Origin: Peptococcaceae bacterium BICA1-7
GTDB lineage: Bacteria > Bacillota > Desulfotomaculia > Desulfotomaculales > Desulfocucumaceae
Direction of reading: 5' to 3'
Assembly: GCA_000802095.1 (NCBI GenBank)
Contig: JUEB01000013.1
Span: forward strand, 124,001-188,000
DNA length: 64,000 bases
Shown in pieces: positions 33,406 to 42,508 of this stretch. The notes beneath the pieces were generated by a model that searched no databases, had not been told where the DNA came from, and saw only the letters and a list, made by a program, of their open reading frames with translations. A program made the translations under genes and the position numbers. How positions within the stretch are numbered: the first letter of the stretch is position 1; every line of letters begins with the position of its first letter.

Positions 33406-34593
33406 CTAGTACGCCTTCCCGGAAGGGCTAAGCCTGTATCCCCTTTCACCGGACGGCGCGTTTATAGACTCCTCCGCCTTATTTCCATGGGGAAGAATAT
33501 TAAAATTCTCCACTACAAACAGATAGCCCAGAACGCCTATGGCCAGAAGACCCAGGCTGACTCCCCACTCTATCCATGAGGGGAAGTAGGAGCCTCCCAT
33601 ATACCCGGACATTCCGGTGAACACTACATTCATCCTGTTGATAATGACCCCGGCCACCACCAGCACACTGAAGGAAAGAACTCCTGCCCTGGTGGACCGC
33701 CAGCCGGGGGTAAAGCAGATGATCAGCGGGATGATCACACCGGCGGCCATTTCCAGAAGGAACATGTTGCCCTCCAGGTTGCCCCTGAAGACAAGGTCCA
33801 TTACCCCCCGGCTATACAGATCATAAATCTTCAGCCCGAGGTAGACCAGCATAAGGTAGCCGGACACTTTAATCAGTGACTGCAAAACACTGTAATCCGG
33901 TCTGTGCCCATGGGCCCTTCCGGCCAGCGCCGACTCCACGGTAACCATGGCCGGCCCCACAAAAAAGGACGACATAAGAAAGAATACCGGCAGCAGCATG
34001 GACCACCAGAGGGGGTAAAGCTTCCCCACCTCAATAACATATAGTGATCCCAGGGATGACTGGTGCAGTGTTGGCAGCACTATACCTATTATAAAAAGCA
34101 CCGGGAGCACCTTTTTGACCAGTCCGTGCCAGGGCTTCATTACTTTTTCAGTGGCTATCTCCCCGAATTCCAGAAGCTGTATGGTGGTGTAAAGGGAAAC
34201 GCACCAGAAGACTTCAAACAGCACGCTGTGGTAGCCCCAGGAAACAAATGGCCTCCAGAAGTTAAACCAGCGGCCGATATCCATGAACAGGCCGCCCATA
34301 ACCAGCAGGTAGCCAATCAGCGAGGTAAGCATGGCGCTCCTGGCAATGGGGGTGAATTTTTTTATCCCCAGCACCTGCACCAGAAGGCATGTGCTGTAGC
34401 CTCCGCCGGCCAGGGCCACCCCGGTCAGCACGTCAAAGCCAATCCACATCCCCCAGGGCCACTGGTCGCTGAGGTTGGTGGAACTGCCCAGGCCGAAGGC
34501 CAGCCTGTAGGCCATCAGCGCCAGGCCCAGAGCACCCAGCCCCATTAAGACCACCCTGACGGGGGTAATTTTAAAGCTCCATCTATTCTTCAT
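33406..34593 (-). CDS. NrfD/HybB-type membrane subunit of the exported hydrogenase
   Basis: A 395-residue integral membrane protein with about 10 hydrophobic segments, of the NrfD/PsrC/HybB family that passes electrons between an extracytoplasmic Fe-S subunit and the quinone pool. Seen: DQWPWGMWIGFDVLTGVALAGGGY, the typical first quinone-side loop, and MDIGRWFNFWRPFVSWGYHS. RBS GGGGAGG precedes the ATG. Third gene after the exported [FeFe]-hydrogenase and the HybA-like ferredoxin, which together make a membrane-bound hydrogenase module. Confidence 0.9.
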   Translation of the reverse strand: MKNRWSFKITPVRVVLMGLGALGLALMAYRLAFGLGSSTNLSDQWPWGMWIGFDVLTGVALAGGGYSTCLLVQVLGIKKFTPIARSAMLTSLIGYLLVMGGLFMDIGRWFNFWRPFVSWGYHSVLFEVFWCVSLYTTIQLLEFGEIATEKVMKPWHGLVKKVLPVLFIIGIVLPTLHQSSLGSLYVIEVGKLYPLWWSMLLPVFFLMSSFFVGPAMVTVESALAGRAHGHRPDYSVLQSLIKVSGYLMLVYLGLKIYDLYSRGVMDLVFRGNLEGNMFLLEMAAGVIIPLIICFTPGWRSTRAGVLSFSVLVVAGVIINRMNVVFTGMSGYMGGSYFPSWIEWGVSLGLLAIGVLGYLFVVENFNILPHGNKAEESINAPSGERGYRLSPSGKAY

Positions 34594-34654
34594 ATATTAA
34601 ACCTCCCCAAAATGAACCTGAAAAATCTATATCTGAAAACATCTCGGGTCTCTA

Positions 34655-34832
34655 TTAGCCACAGAGAACACAGAGGACACAGAGCTTTTTTAGCATTTCT
34701 GAATGTTTTTATATATTTATTAAACTTAATTAAAAGTAATTTCCATAATTTCAAGTGTTAATATTTACTCAAGACCTAAAAGTAGTGCTTTAGAGTAGAT
34801 TCTCTGTGATCTCTGTGTCCTCTGTGGCTAAA
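34655..34832. repeat. CACAGAG inverted-repeat element
   Basis: Left arm TTAGCCACAGAGAACACAGA with further CACAGAGGA units; right arm is its inverse, ending CTGTGTCCTCTGTGGCTAA. The arms enclose about 110 AT-rich bases. It fills the gap between two co-directional subunit genes. A short piece (CTCTGTGGCTAAAAAA) also occurs near 52067. Confidence 0.78.
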
Positions 34833-34867
34833 AAAAGGACCCTCAAATATTACCCCATAACTGAACC

Positions 34868-35647
34868 TTATTTTTTATTCTTTTCGCCTTCCTCCCGGGC
34901 TATCTCGTTTCTACGCCTGTTGTAGACGTAAATACCGGTGAGTACCGCTCCCCAGCCAAGTCCCACGGCGGGGGTAAGCTTTAATATGCTTTCCGAGTAC
35001 TCCGGCAATGGCCTGGTGGTTACATCGGTGCGGAAGCCCAGATCCTTGAAGGGAACATCCGAGATATACAGCCAGGAGGCGCCCCCGGCCTCTTTTTCAC
35101 CGTAAATGTGGTTTATGTAGCCGCCCTTTTGAATTCTCTCAGCGGCCAGCCCGGCCAGCTCATTATACTCACCGAAGGTTAGCGCCCCCGCCGGGCAGAC
35201 TCCCACACAGGCCGGAGTTTCACCCTTGGCAATACGGCCGGCGCACATCTGGCACTTCCTGACCCTGGGGAAGGACTTATCCCACTCATACTTGGGAATA
35301 TTGAAGGGGCAGGCCAGCATACAGTAACGGCAGCCCACGCACAACTTTTCATCATACACTACCGGGCCGTCAGCGGTTTTTTTGATAGCCTTGGAAAAAC
35401 AGGCCGAGGCGCAGGCCGGCTGGTGACAGTGAAGACACTGGTTTTTTACAAACCTCCAGACGGTTTCTCCATCCTTGGGGGCTTCCACCCACTTTACCGC
35501 TGTCCAGCTCTCAGCCCCCAGAGCGGCGTCTTTACCATCTGCAGGAGTTCCATCATATTTAAGATTGTTCCACAGCTTGCAGGCCACCGTACAGCTGCCG
35601 CAGCCCACGCATTTTGTAATGTCCACCAGAACACCCTTTGGCACCAT
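34868..35647 (-). CDS. HybA-like 4Fe-4S ferredoxin subunit of the exported hydrogenase
   Basis: A 259-residue Fe-S protein with four 4Fe-4S motifs: CVGCGSCTVACK, CLHCHQPACASAC, CVGCRYCMLACP and CQMC...CVGVCP, the arrangement of HybA/NrfC/DmsB-type electron-transfer subunits. A hydrophobic segment near the C-terminus (LTPAVGLGWGAVLTGIYVY) may anchor it in the membrane. No signal peptide is seen, so export would be by hitch-hiking with the Tat substrate. Start at 35647 follows GGGGGAGG; the longer frame overlaps the hydrogenase gene. It links the hydrogenase to the NrfD-type subunit. Confidence 0.88.
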   Translation of the reverse strand: MVPKGVLVDITKCVGCGSCTVACKLWNNLKYDGTPADGKDAALGAESWTAVKWVEAPKDGETVWRFVKNQCLHCHQPACASACFSKAIKKTADGPVVYDEKLCVGCRYCMLACPFNIPKYEWDKSFPRVRKCQMCAGRIAKGETPACVGVCPAGALTFGEYNELAGLAAERIQKGGYINHIYGEKEAGGASWLYISDVPFKDLGFRTDVTTRPLPEYSESILKLTPAVGLGWGAVLTGIYVYNRRRNEIAREEGEKNKK

Positions 35648-35661
35648 CTTTTCCTCCCCCG

Positions 35662-37236
35662 TCAAACCTTATCTGGTAATTCTTCTGAAGCAAGCTGCTT
35701 AAAGCTCTTACCCCTGTCCACATAATCGGTGTGCAGCAGCTCCTCGGCCAGCTCACTCATGGGGTGGCCCAGGAAATTCTGGTAGAGGGCGAGCACCTCG
35801 GAGTTCTCGTGGCTCTCCCGCCACTCCATCCTTACATCAGCGCTGTACAGGCTGGCCATCCTCTTCTGGCGAACCTCGTCAGAGGGAGGCACCGAAGTCC
35901 TGGGCTGCCCTCCCCCACTCTGGCACCCTCCGGGGCAGGACATAAACTCCACAAAGTGCCAGGGAGCCTCGCCCCTGCGCACGGCCTCCAGCACCTGGCG
36001 GCCGTTGCCCATACCGTGGCAAATGGCCACCCGCACTGTTCCCACCCCGGGGATGTCAACCGCGGCCTCCTTGACCCCACTAAGGCCCCGCACAGGTGTC
36101 AGGGACAGCAGCTGGGCCGGGGGCTCCTGCTGGGTAATAAAGAAGTAGGCCGTTCTGACGGCGGCTTCCATAACCCCCCCGGTGGCGCCGAAAATTATGG
36201 CCCCGCCGGTGCTCTTGCCCAGCAGGGGGTCGTAGCTTTCCTCGGGAAGACTGTTCAGGTCGATGCCCTTTCTCTTTAATAGACGGGCCAGCTCCCTGGT
36301 GGTCAGTACTGCGTCCACATCCTGAAGGCTCTGCTTTTTCCAGTAATGGCCGCTGTCGTTCATTTCCGGCCGCTGGGCCTCGAACTTTTTAGCGGTGCAG
36401 GGCATTATGGCCACTGAATATATTTTCTCCGGGTCTATGTTCTTTGTTTTGGCAAAATAAGTTTTTACCAGAGCCCCCATCATCTGCTGGGGTGACTTGC
36501 AGCTGGACATGTTGGGAAACAGGTCGGGGTAAAAATACTCGCAAAACTTTACCCAGCCCGGGCTGCAGGAGGTAAACTGGGGCAGAGGTTTTTTCAGCTC
36601 TCCCTTGACCCTCTTGATTAGCTCGGTGGCCTCCTCCATTATAGTGAGGTCGGCGGTAAAGTTGGTGTCGAACACCTGCTTAAACCCCAGCCTCCTCAGG
36701 GCGGCCACCTGCTGACCCATCACCCAACTGCCCGGGGGAAGGCCAAACTCCTCACCCAGAGCCACCCTGGTGGCCGGGGCTGTTTGCACCACCACGTACT
36801 TGTCGGGGTCCTGCAGGGCCTGCAGCACCTTTTCAGTGTCATCCCTCTCGGCAATAGCCCCGGTGGGGCACCACAGCGAGCACTGGCCGCAGTTTATACA
36901 CACTATGTCATTTATCAGGGGAAAGCCGTAATGGCCATATACCGTCTGGGTATTCCTGCATATCTCCAGGCACTGGCCGCACAGCACACACTTCTGGTCA
37001 TCCCTGACTATTGACGGGTTGGACGCCTCAATGGGCACCCGGCCCCGCACCTGGGCCGGCCATGTGCCCGCTATCTGGTACTGCTGGGGAAGCCAGCCGT
37101 CCCCCCCGGCATTTACCGCCGTATTGTTTTCACAGCCGGCAAGGGTCAGGGCAAGGCCGCTTAAGCCCAGCCCCCCCATCATTTTCAGAAAAGACCGTCT
37201 GGTGACTTCCTTTTCCAGTTTCAGATGGTCTTCCAT
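35662..37236 (-). CDS. Tat-exported membrane-bound [FeFe]-hydrogenase, catalytic subunit
   Basis: A 524-residue [FeFe]-hydrogenase with a Tat signal (RRSFLKMMGG, residues 13-22) and a possible lipobox LAGC, so it should sit outside the membrane, perhaps as a lipoprotein. Then two 4Fe-4S motifs (CVLCGQCLEICRN, CINCGQCSLWCP) and the H-cluster domain: L1 TSCSPGWVKF, L2 MPCTAKKFEA, L3 SCPGGCQSGGGQ. It lacks the NuoG-like [2Fe-2S] region of HydA. As in HydA the relay Cys of L1 is Ser. Followed by HybA- and NrfD-like genes; tatC and tatA lie just upstream. It would link extracytoplasmic H2 to the quinone pool. Maturation must precede Tat export. Confidence 0.93.
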   Translation of the reverse strand: MEDHLKLEKEVTRRSFLKMMGGLGLSGLALTLAGCENNTAVNAGGDGWLPQQYQIAGTWPAQVRGRVPIEASNPSIVRDDQKCVLCGQCLEICRNTQTVYGHYGFPLINDIVCINCGQCSLWCPTGAIAERDDTEKVLQALQDPDKYVVVQTAPATRVALGEEFGLPPGSWVMGQQVAALRRLGFKQVFDTNFTADLTIMEEATELIKRVKGELKKPLPQFTSCSPGWVKFCEYFYPDLFPNMSSCKSPQQMMGALVKTYFAKTKNIDPEKIYSVAIMPCTAKKFEAQRPEMNDSGHYWKKQSLQDVDAVLTTRELARLLKRKGIDLNSLPEESYDPLLGKSTGGAIIFGATGGVMEAAVRTAYFFITQQEPPAQLLSLTPVRGLSGVKEAAVDIPGVGTVRVAICHGMGNGRQVLEAVRRGEAPWHFVEFMSCPGGCQSGGGQPRTSVPPSDEVRQKRMASLYSADVRMEWRESHENSEVLALYQNFLGHPMSELAEELLHTDYVDRGKSFKQLASEELPDKV

Positions 37237-37289
37237 TACTGATCCTCCTTTTATACAATCTTACAGGTACTGCTTTGCGGTCGGAACAC

Positions 37290-37346
37290 CAAGGAAAGGG
37301 GACACACCTGCTGAAGTATGGGTATTCCTTTGTAGACAGGAATTTC
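37290..37346. repeat. GGGGACA-type dispersed repeat, copy 2
   Basis: GGGGACACACCTGCTGAAG followed by GGGTATTCCTTT, AGACAGGAAT and TCCCCGAT. The reverse complement of 47222-47290 is nearly identical over about 57 bases. Confidence 0.75.
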
Positions 37347-37352
37347 CCCGAT

Positions 37353-37423
37353 TGGGAGTCAGGAGTCAGAATACAGAATGGAATGCCTGTCCCTTCTGTA
37401 TTCTGTCTCCTGTCTCCTGACCC
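37353..37423. repeat. Heptamer-repeat element C (hairpin form)
   Basis: GGGAGTCAGGAGTCAGAATAC and the inverse GTATTCTGTCTCCTGTCTCC flank a short centre, giving a compact hairpin between the exported hydrogenase gene and tatC. Confidence 0.72.
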
Positions 37424-37451
37424 GCAAGCTATTCAGTATTAGCTATTTGCT

Positions 37452-38258
37452 CTACCTGGGGACGAACCTGAGTTTAATTCTTTGGGCCAGTCTTTTTATT
37501 CCGGCCAGAGATGTTCTTAATGTTTTACCCTCTTTCCTTCTCCGGATGGACCACTCCACCACCTTGACGATGGTGGCGCTTAGCTCATACAGCAGATAGA
37601 TGGGGGCGGCCAGGAGAAGGACTGAGAATATATCCGGAGAGGACACCAGGGCCGAGGAGAAAACCACCACTGACACTATGGCGATTTTACGTCCCCCGAC
37701 CATGGTCCGGTAGGTGATTACCTCAAGCCTGGCCAGGAAAAAGGCAGCCAGGGGCATTTCAAAAACAAGTCCGAAGGGCAGCAGAAAACTTAGCGTGAAG
37801 GATATGTATTTGCCTATGCTGAGCATGGGCACAATCTCGCTCCCCCCGTATTTTAAAAGCATCATCACACACAGGCGGAACACGGCAAAAAAACCGAAGG
37901 CCACCCCTCCCACAAAAAGCAAAAAAGACAATAAAACAAAAGCAGTGAAATATATTCTTTCTACTTTGCGCAGCGCCGGTAATATAAAGCCCCAGAACTG
38001 CCAGAGGATGACGGGCAGGGCGGCTAAAAACCCCAGAAAGAAGGCCAGCTTAAGCCTGGTCATGATAGCCTCGGTAACACCTATATAAACAATCTGGTTG
38101 CCGGTTGCAGTAACTGGCTGGAGAAGCACTTCCAGAACTCTGTCATTAAGAGCCCAGCCCGCTGCAGACATAACAAAGGTAGCTATCACCGAAACTATTA
38201 CCGCCCTGCGCAGTTCCTCCATATGCTGAAGAACCGTCATTTCCTCATTTTTAGACAC
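37452..38258 (-). CDS. tatC: Twin-arginine translocase subunit TatC
   Basis: A 268-residue membrane protein with six hydrophobic segments, the receptor of the Tat pathway. Seen: MTVLQHMEELRRAVIVS at the N-terminus, LPVILWQFWGFILPALRKVER in the first periplasmic/cytoplasmic loop region and FGLVFEMPLAAFFL, all conserved in TatC. Start is taken as GTG at 38258, 7 bases after GGGAGGCGGCGGG; the ATG at 38276 lacks an RBS. Overlap of position with the Tat-dependent hydrogenase suggests a dedicated or co-regulated exporter. Confidence 0.92.
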   Translation of the reverse strand: MSKNEEMTVLQHMEELRRAVIVSVIATFVMSAAGWALNDRVLEVLLQPVTATGNQIVYIGVTEAIMTRLKLAFFLGFLAALPVILWQFWGFILPALRKVERIYFTAFVLLSFLLFVGGVAFGFFAVFRLCVMMLLKYGGSEIVPMLSIGKYISFTLSFLLPFGLVFEMPLAAFFLARLEVITYRTMVGGRKIAIVSVVVFSSALVSSPDIFSVLLLAAPIYLLYELSATIVKVVEWSIRRRKEGKTLRTSLAGIKRLAQRIKLRFVPR

Positions 38259-38292
38259 CCCGCCGCCTCCCTTCATAGTTTTTTTTACCTAA

Positions 38293-38541
38293 TCAGTTGA
38301 CTGCACTGCCCGGAGCCGCGCCGGGAGCAGTAGGATTGGCAGCAGTATTGGCGGCAGCGCTGACCGCTTCACTTTTGTCTTTCTTCTCATCATCATCGGT
38401 GCTGGTAAAGGCGTTTCTCATATCTTTCAGCGATTTTCCAAGAGCTTTGCCGGCCTCGGGTAGCTTACCGGGGCCGAAGACAATAAGAACCACCACCAAA
38501 ATAAGTATCAGGTGTGTAGGCTGCAAAAGACCGTTAAACAT
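38293..38541 (-). CDS. tatA: Twin-arginine translocase subunit TatA/E
   Basis: An 82-residue protein: one N-terminal membrane helix, the hinge [21 protein letters not shown] and a charged, then Ala/Pro-rich tail. Start at 38541 is supported by GGAGAGGGGGG; the ATG at 38574 is less well placed. With tatC 34 bases downstream it forms a minimal TatA-TatC system; no TatB is needed in Firmicutes. Confidence 0.92.
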   Translation of the reverse strand: MFNGLLQPTHLILILVVVLIVFGPGKLPEAGKALGKSLKDMRNAFTSTDDDEKKDKSEAVSAAANTAANPTAPGAAPGSAVN

Positions 38542-38722
38542 TTTATCCCCCCTCTCCTTAAACTTTTTGAACATTTGCTAATAACAAAAAACTCTATTGC
38601 TTTTCATAAAAATAATAAATTAATCATAGCTAATTATAATAATTATATCTTATTGATTATTATAAATATATTTTATCATGATATTAATACTTTTCTTGAT
38701 AAAATGCAATGCTCATTTTAGT

Positions 38723-38769
38723 AAAAGGGGACAGGCTACTTTTTAAAAAAGTAGCCTGTCCCCTTTTTT
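38723..38769. repeat. GGGGACAGGCT palindrome, copy 1
   Basis: AAAAGGGGACAGGCTACTTTT and its inverse form a near-perfect hairpin with T-run. A sibling lies at 63583-63639. Such palindromes resemble REP sequences and can also stop transcription. The surrounding gap 38542-38906 is AT-rich; a second small hairpin (AAGCACCA/TGGTGCTT plus T6 on the plus strand, about 38859-38882) lies in it with no plus-strand gene before it. Confidence 0.8.
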
Positions 38770-38906
38770 ATAACGCTTAGGAAAGTATAGTTCTCCTTAA
38801 TCTCCCACTTTCCGTTAAAAGCGTTTCAAAAAAGTTTCCTCTGACTGCATTCGAGAAGGGCAAGCACCATTGGTGCTTTTTTATAACATTTATCGCGGTT
38901 ATCGGT

Positions 38907-39740
38907 TTAGAGCCCCGCTAACTCCTCAAAAGCCCTTTGCAGCTTACGGGTTACCGGACCGGGGGCGCCGCTGCCGATAGACCTCCCGTCAATGCTTATG
39001 ATGGGCAGCACCTCGCTGATGGTTGAGGTGATAAAGGCCTCATCGGCCCCATAGGCCTGATCGACGGTAAAGGCCTGCTGGATCAGGTTAAGCTTCAAGT
39101 CTTCAGCCAGCTTCACCACTATCTCCCTGGTTATGCCTCCTAAAATAAGGTTACTCAGCGGGTGAGTGTAAACAGAACCCTCTTTAACTATAAAAAAGTT
39201 GGAGGAACTGCCCTCTGTTACGGTGTCGCCACGGTGCAATATGGCCTCTATGGCCCTTTTTTCCACGGCTGCCTGCTTGGCCAGCACATTGCCCAGCAGA
39301 TTAAGGCTCTTTATATCGCACCTCAGCCAGCGTATATCTTCAGCGGTAATCACACTTCCACCGTTTTCCATGGCCTGTAGCGGCCGCTGAACCTCCCTGG
39401 TATAAGCCACCAAAAGCGGTCTGGTCTCCTCCGGAAACTGGTGCACCCGGGGGGCAACACCGCGGGAAATCTGCAGGTAAATAATGCCATCCCCGGACAG
39501 CTGGTTGGCTTTCATTAGCTCCCCAAACCTGGCGGCCAGTTCATCTTTCCCAAAGGGCAGCGGCATTCTAAGCTCCGCGCAGCTTCTCCACAACCGGTCA
39601 AGGTGCTGGCCCATGGCAAACACTTTACCGCCGTATACCCTTATAACCTCGTAAACCCCATCGCCAAACTGGTAGGCCCTGTCTTCAATATCAACCCCAA
39701 AGTCCTTTCTTTCCACCAAACTGCTGTCAACCAGAATCAT
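38907..39740 (-). CDS. dat: D-amino-acid transaminase (class IV aminotransferase)
   Basis: A PLP enzyme of 277 residues that interconverts D-amino acids and 2-oxo acids, supplying D-Ala/D-Glu for peptidoglycan. Seen: DRAYQFGDGVYEVIRVY, GVAPRVHQFP, EDIRWLRCDIKSLNLLGNVLAKQ with the catalytic Lys, and GDTVTEGSSSNFFIV; the RWLRCDIKSLNLL block matches the Bacillus D-transaminase more than branched-chain aminotransferases. Start is taken at 39740 because GGAG lies about 9 bases upstream; an ATG at 39749 abuts it. Single gene. Confidence 0.88.
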   Translation of the reverse strand: MILVDSSLVERKDFGVDIEDRAYQFGDGVYEVIRVYGGKVFAMGQHLDRLWRSCAELRMPLPFGKDELAARFGELMKANQLSGDGIIYLQISRGVAPRVHQFPEETRPLLVAYTREVQRPLQAMENGGSVITAEDIRWLRCDIKSLNLLGNVLAKQAAVEKRAIEAILHRGDTVTEGSSSNFFIVKEGSVYTHPLSNLILGGITREIVVKLAEDLKLNLIQQAFTVDQAYGADEAFITSTISEVLPIISIDGRSIGSGAPGPVTRKLQRAFEELAGL

Positions 39741-39882
39741 TTTACTCATCTCCAGCTTTAAATTTAAATTATTCTTTAATCAGCTAATGATTAATTATAA
39801 ATAAACTTGATTGTCTAAACAAGACTGACCTACTCAATACTATGTAAAATTTTTACTGAAACTTTTTATTACTGTCAAGCTT

Positions 39883-42240
39883 TTAATTGTAGGCGCCGCT
39901 GATCCATCTGTAAAGGTCATCATATATTGCCCGGGTCTGAGGAACATTGCTGCGGGCGGACTTCACCAGCGTTTTTTTAACCACCCCCATATAATAGGCA
40001 TTGGTCACCGGGCCGTCAAAGCCCAGCTGATGTCCCTTTTGCAGCTGCCTGTAGAACAAATCATAATATTTCTGGTCGTACAGCACATTCTCCTCGCATT
40101 CTATTTCAATGCCCATGCCGTATCGCCTGGCCAGCTCCGCCGCCCGGTCCATGCGGTCCTCCGGGGGGCTGTCCTGGGCAAAATAGTTTGGCTGCAGGAA
40201 AACATGGCTGAAGCCATAGGATCTCCAGTTCTCATACCCCTTGGTGCCAAAATAGGGAATCCAGAAAAATTTCTGGCTGTTGTTCCTCACCAGCCTGGCA
40301 GTGTTGATAACCAGATCCTTTTCCCCGGCATTGGTATTCTCTATTGACTCCCCGTACCAGTATATTCCTGCCAGGTCAAGGTTTTTAAAGCCGGCGTCGC
40401 TCCATCTGCCCATTAATTCACCATAATACCACTGCACGGCGGCAAATCTTTCTCCGCCGTCAGCCGGGGCAAAGCCTTCCGGCCTGGCGCCGGGGTAGGG
40501 AATGGACAGTATCACCTTTTCCCTCACCTGCATCCCCGACAGGCTGTTCATCCTGGACACGGCCTCATCCAGGGCAGCAAGCTGCTTTCCGGTGGCGAAC
40601 AGATCCTCCAGGTAGGCGGCCCAGCTGTCTCTGGTAGCGGGTATTCCGTAGTAGGGGAGGAAAAGCATGGTATCGAACATTCTTCCGGAAATTTTACCTG
40701 TGCTGTCCTGGTAGCCTACCAGAGGCAAAAAGTCGGCCGGGGCCAGGGTCTGACTGTCGCTTTTATCCCCGGTGTACACAAGCAAAATATCGTTCATATT
40801 GGGGACCTGCATATAATTGCCCGCCATACTGCTGTCGCCCCCGGCGCAGGCCAGCACCGCAGGACTGGCGGCCGCTGCTCCCCCCCTTACCGAAAGATGC
40901 CTGGCAAAAACCCATATGTCCACGGGGAAAGTTAACCTGACATAGCGGGCGTTTACCGGGGTAAAGGACAGAGTGAGGCTGACCTTACTCTCACCAGGCT
41001 CCGCAGGGCTCACCCCGTGGTAGGCATAGCCCAGGTGATACCAGGAGAGGCCGTCCGCCGACACCTCACCCTTTATATAGCCGGGCAGGAAAACCCCCCA
41101 CTCAGGATTCTGCATGAATTCCAGTGATATTTCAGACACTGGCCGGGCAGTTTTCAAGTCCACTGTAATGTCCCTTCCCTGCTGGCGTAAAAAGCCTGTC
41201 CAGGTATCACTTTTAGAGATCAGCCCCTCCGGCGGTCCGGGATTGTTTTTACTCTCTGTCTGCCGGAAGGCGGTGTCCGGGGAATGTTGCTTTACCGTGT
41301 AGACAAGATTATATTCAGTGGGCGGGGCTTGGTAAACCGCCCCGCTTACACTGGCGGAAGCGCTTTTCCTGGATTTGGGAGAAGTTACTTCTGCTTTAAC
41401 CATATAAGAGCTATACCCCGCATTTACCGTAACCGTCCCTCTCCCTGCCAGTTTTCCCTCTACCGTGCCCTCCGGAGAAACAGGGCACACCTTTGGGCTG
41501 TCGGTGCCGAAGACCGGTGTAAAAACTGGGAAATTTCCGGCGATCACAGGCTTCAGCTCCAGTGTTTCACCTTCCCTCACCTGGGCCTGCCGGGCTGAAA
41601 CCACCGGTAATGCGGTAAGTGCCTGACCCTTTCTTATTTCCAGCAATTTGGCGGCCAGTACCGCAGCCTCGGCCCGGGTCATTTCCCTCTGGGGATAAAA
41701 ATAGCCCTCACTTCCCCCCATCCAGCCCCTTCCGGTCATAAAGGCGGCGCTGGCCTCTGCATAGTTGGAAATACTTTCTTTATCAATATATCTTTCAGTT
41801 AGGGAAAGCCTTTCATAGCCGCTCCCCAGGGCATGGTGCCAGAGCACAGCCGCATCCTGCCGCAAAATAGGGCTTTCGGCCCCAAAGGACTCCCCGGTGC
41901 CCTTAATTATACCCATACCGGCCAGTGCCTCCAGGTAGCCGGCCTCAGGTGTGCCAGGGAAAACATCGGCAAAAGACGGCTTGGCCGGATAAACCGGCTG
42001 TATCCCCAGTGTCCTGGCTACCAGCACAGCAACCTCCAGGCGGGTAATGCTGCCCCCGGGCCTGAATTCCCCTCCCTCCCCGCTGATCATCCCCTGCTCC
42101 ACAAGGCGGATGACCGACTCTTCTGCATAAGAGCCCTTTATATCGCTATAGGCCTGAGGCGCGGGTGATCCGTAGGCAATGGAACAGTTAACCAGTAGAA
42201 AAAGTACCGTCAGGTATAAAGTTATCCTTTTGATGTTCAT
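39883..42240 (-). CDS. S-layer homology protein with DUF4855 domain
   Basis: A 785-residue secreted, cell-wall-bound protein. Signal peptide (residues 1-25, cut near SIAYG), three SLH repeats (about 30-205: YSDIKGSYAEESVIRL, FADVFPGTPEAGYLEAL, and the REMTRAEAAVLAAKLL end), a linker with Ig-like strands (about 215-320), a domain with a discoidin-like beta pattern (about 325-460), and a C-terminal DUF4855 domain (about 480-770) with YYGELMGRWSDAGFKNLDLAGIYWYGE. SLH repeats bind secondary cell-wall polymer. DUF4855 resembles a glycoside-hydrolase barrel; activity is not shown. RBS AAAGGAGC precedes the ATG. Single gene. Confidence 0.85.
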   Translation of the reverse strand: MNIKRITLYLTVLFLLVNCSIAYGSPAPQAYSDIKGSYAEESVIRLVEQGMISGEGGEFRPGGSITRLEVAVLVARTLGIQPVYPAKPSFADVFPGTPEAGYLEALAGMGIIKGTGESFGAESPILRQDAAVLWHHALGSGYERLSLTERYIDKESISNYAEASAAFMTGRGWMGGSEGYFYPQREMTRAEAAVLAAKLLEIRKGQALTALPVVSARQAQVREGETLELKPVIAGNFPVFTPVFGTDSPKVCPVSPEGTVEGKLAGRGTVTVNAGYSSYMVKAEVTSPKSRKSASASVSGAVYQAPPTEYNLVYTVKQHSPDTAFRQTESKNNPGPPEGLISKSDTWTGFLRQQGRDITVDLKTARPVSEISLEFMQNPEWGVFLPGYIKGEVSADGLSWYHLGYAYHGVSPAEPGESKVSLTLSFTPVNARYVRLTFPVDIWVFARHLSVRGGAAAASPAVLACAGGDSSMAGNYMQVPNMNDILLVYTGDKSDSQTLAPADFLPLVGYQDSTGKISGRMFDTMLFLPYYGIPATRDSWAAYLEDLFATGKQLAALDEAVSRMNSLSGMQVREKVILSIPYPGARPEGFAPADGGERFAAVQWYYGELMGRWSDAGFKNLDLAGIYWYGESIENTNAGEKDLVINTARLVRNNSQKFFWIPYFGTKGYENWRSYGFSHVFLQPNYFAQDSPPEDRMDRAAELARRYGMGIEIECEENVLYDQKYYDLFYRQLQKGHQLGFDGPVTNAYYMGVVKKTLVKSARSNVPQTRAIYDDLYRWISGAYN

Positions 42241-42416
42241 TGTTTTGCTCCTTTAATAATATTGTAAAGTGCTGTGGTGGCCTTCTATAAAAAATGAAAA
42301 CTCCCCCGGGTTGTTCCAGCCCTGGCATATATTCTGTTTTTAGACACAGGCTTCCAATATCCCTCTTGTATCAACATTCTTTTCCGTTGTAATTTTTGCC
42401 AAACACGCCCTTCGGG

Positions 42417-42508
42417 CGGCTAGCTGTCAGCAGTCAGTAATCAGCCTGGTCCTCTAATAACCCGCTGCCAGGAAAAAATGGCTGATAGCTGATGGCTGAT
42501 AGCTAACA
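42417..42508. repeat. AGCTGTCAG / GCTGATAGCTGATGG repeats
   Basis: Degenerate 7-base units (AGCTGTC, AGCAGTC, AGTAATC, then GCTGATA, GCTGATG, GCTGATA) in the 319-base gap before the DEAD-box gene; same unit family as 32253-32313. Confidence 0.65.
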
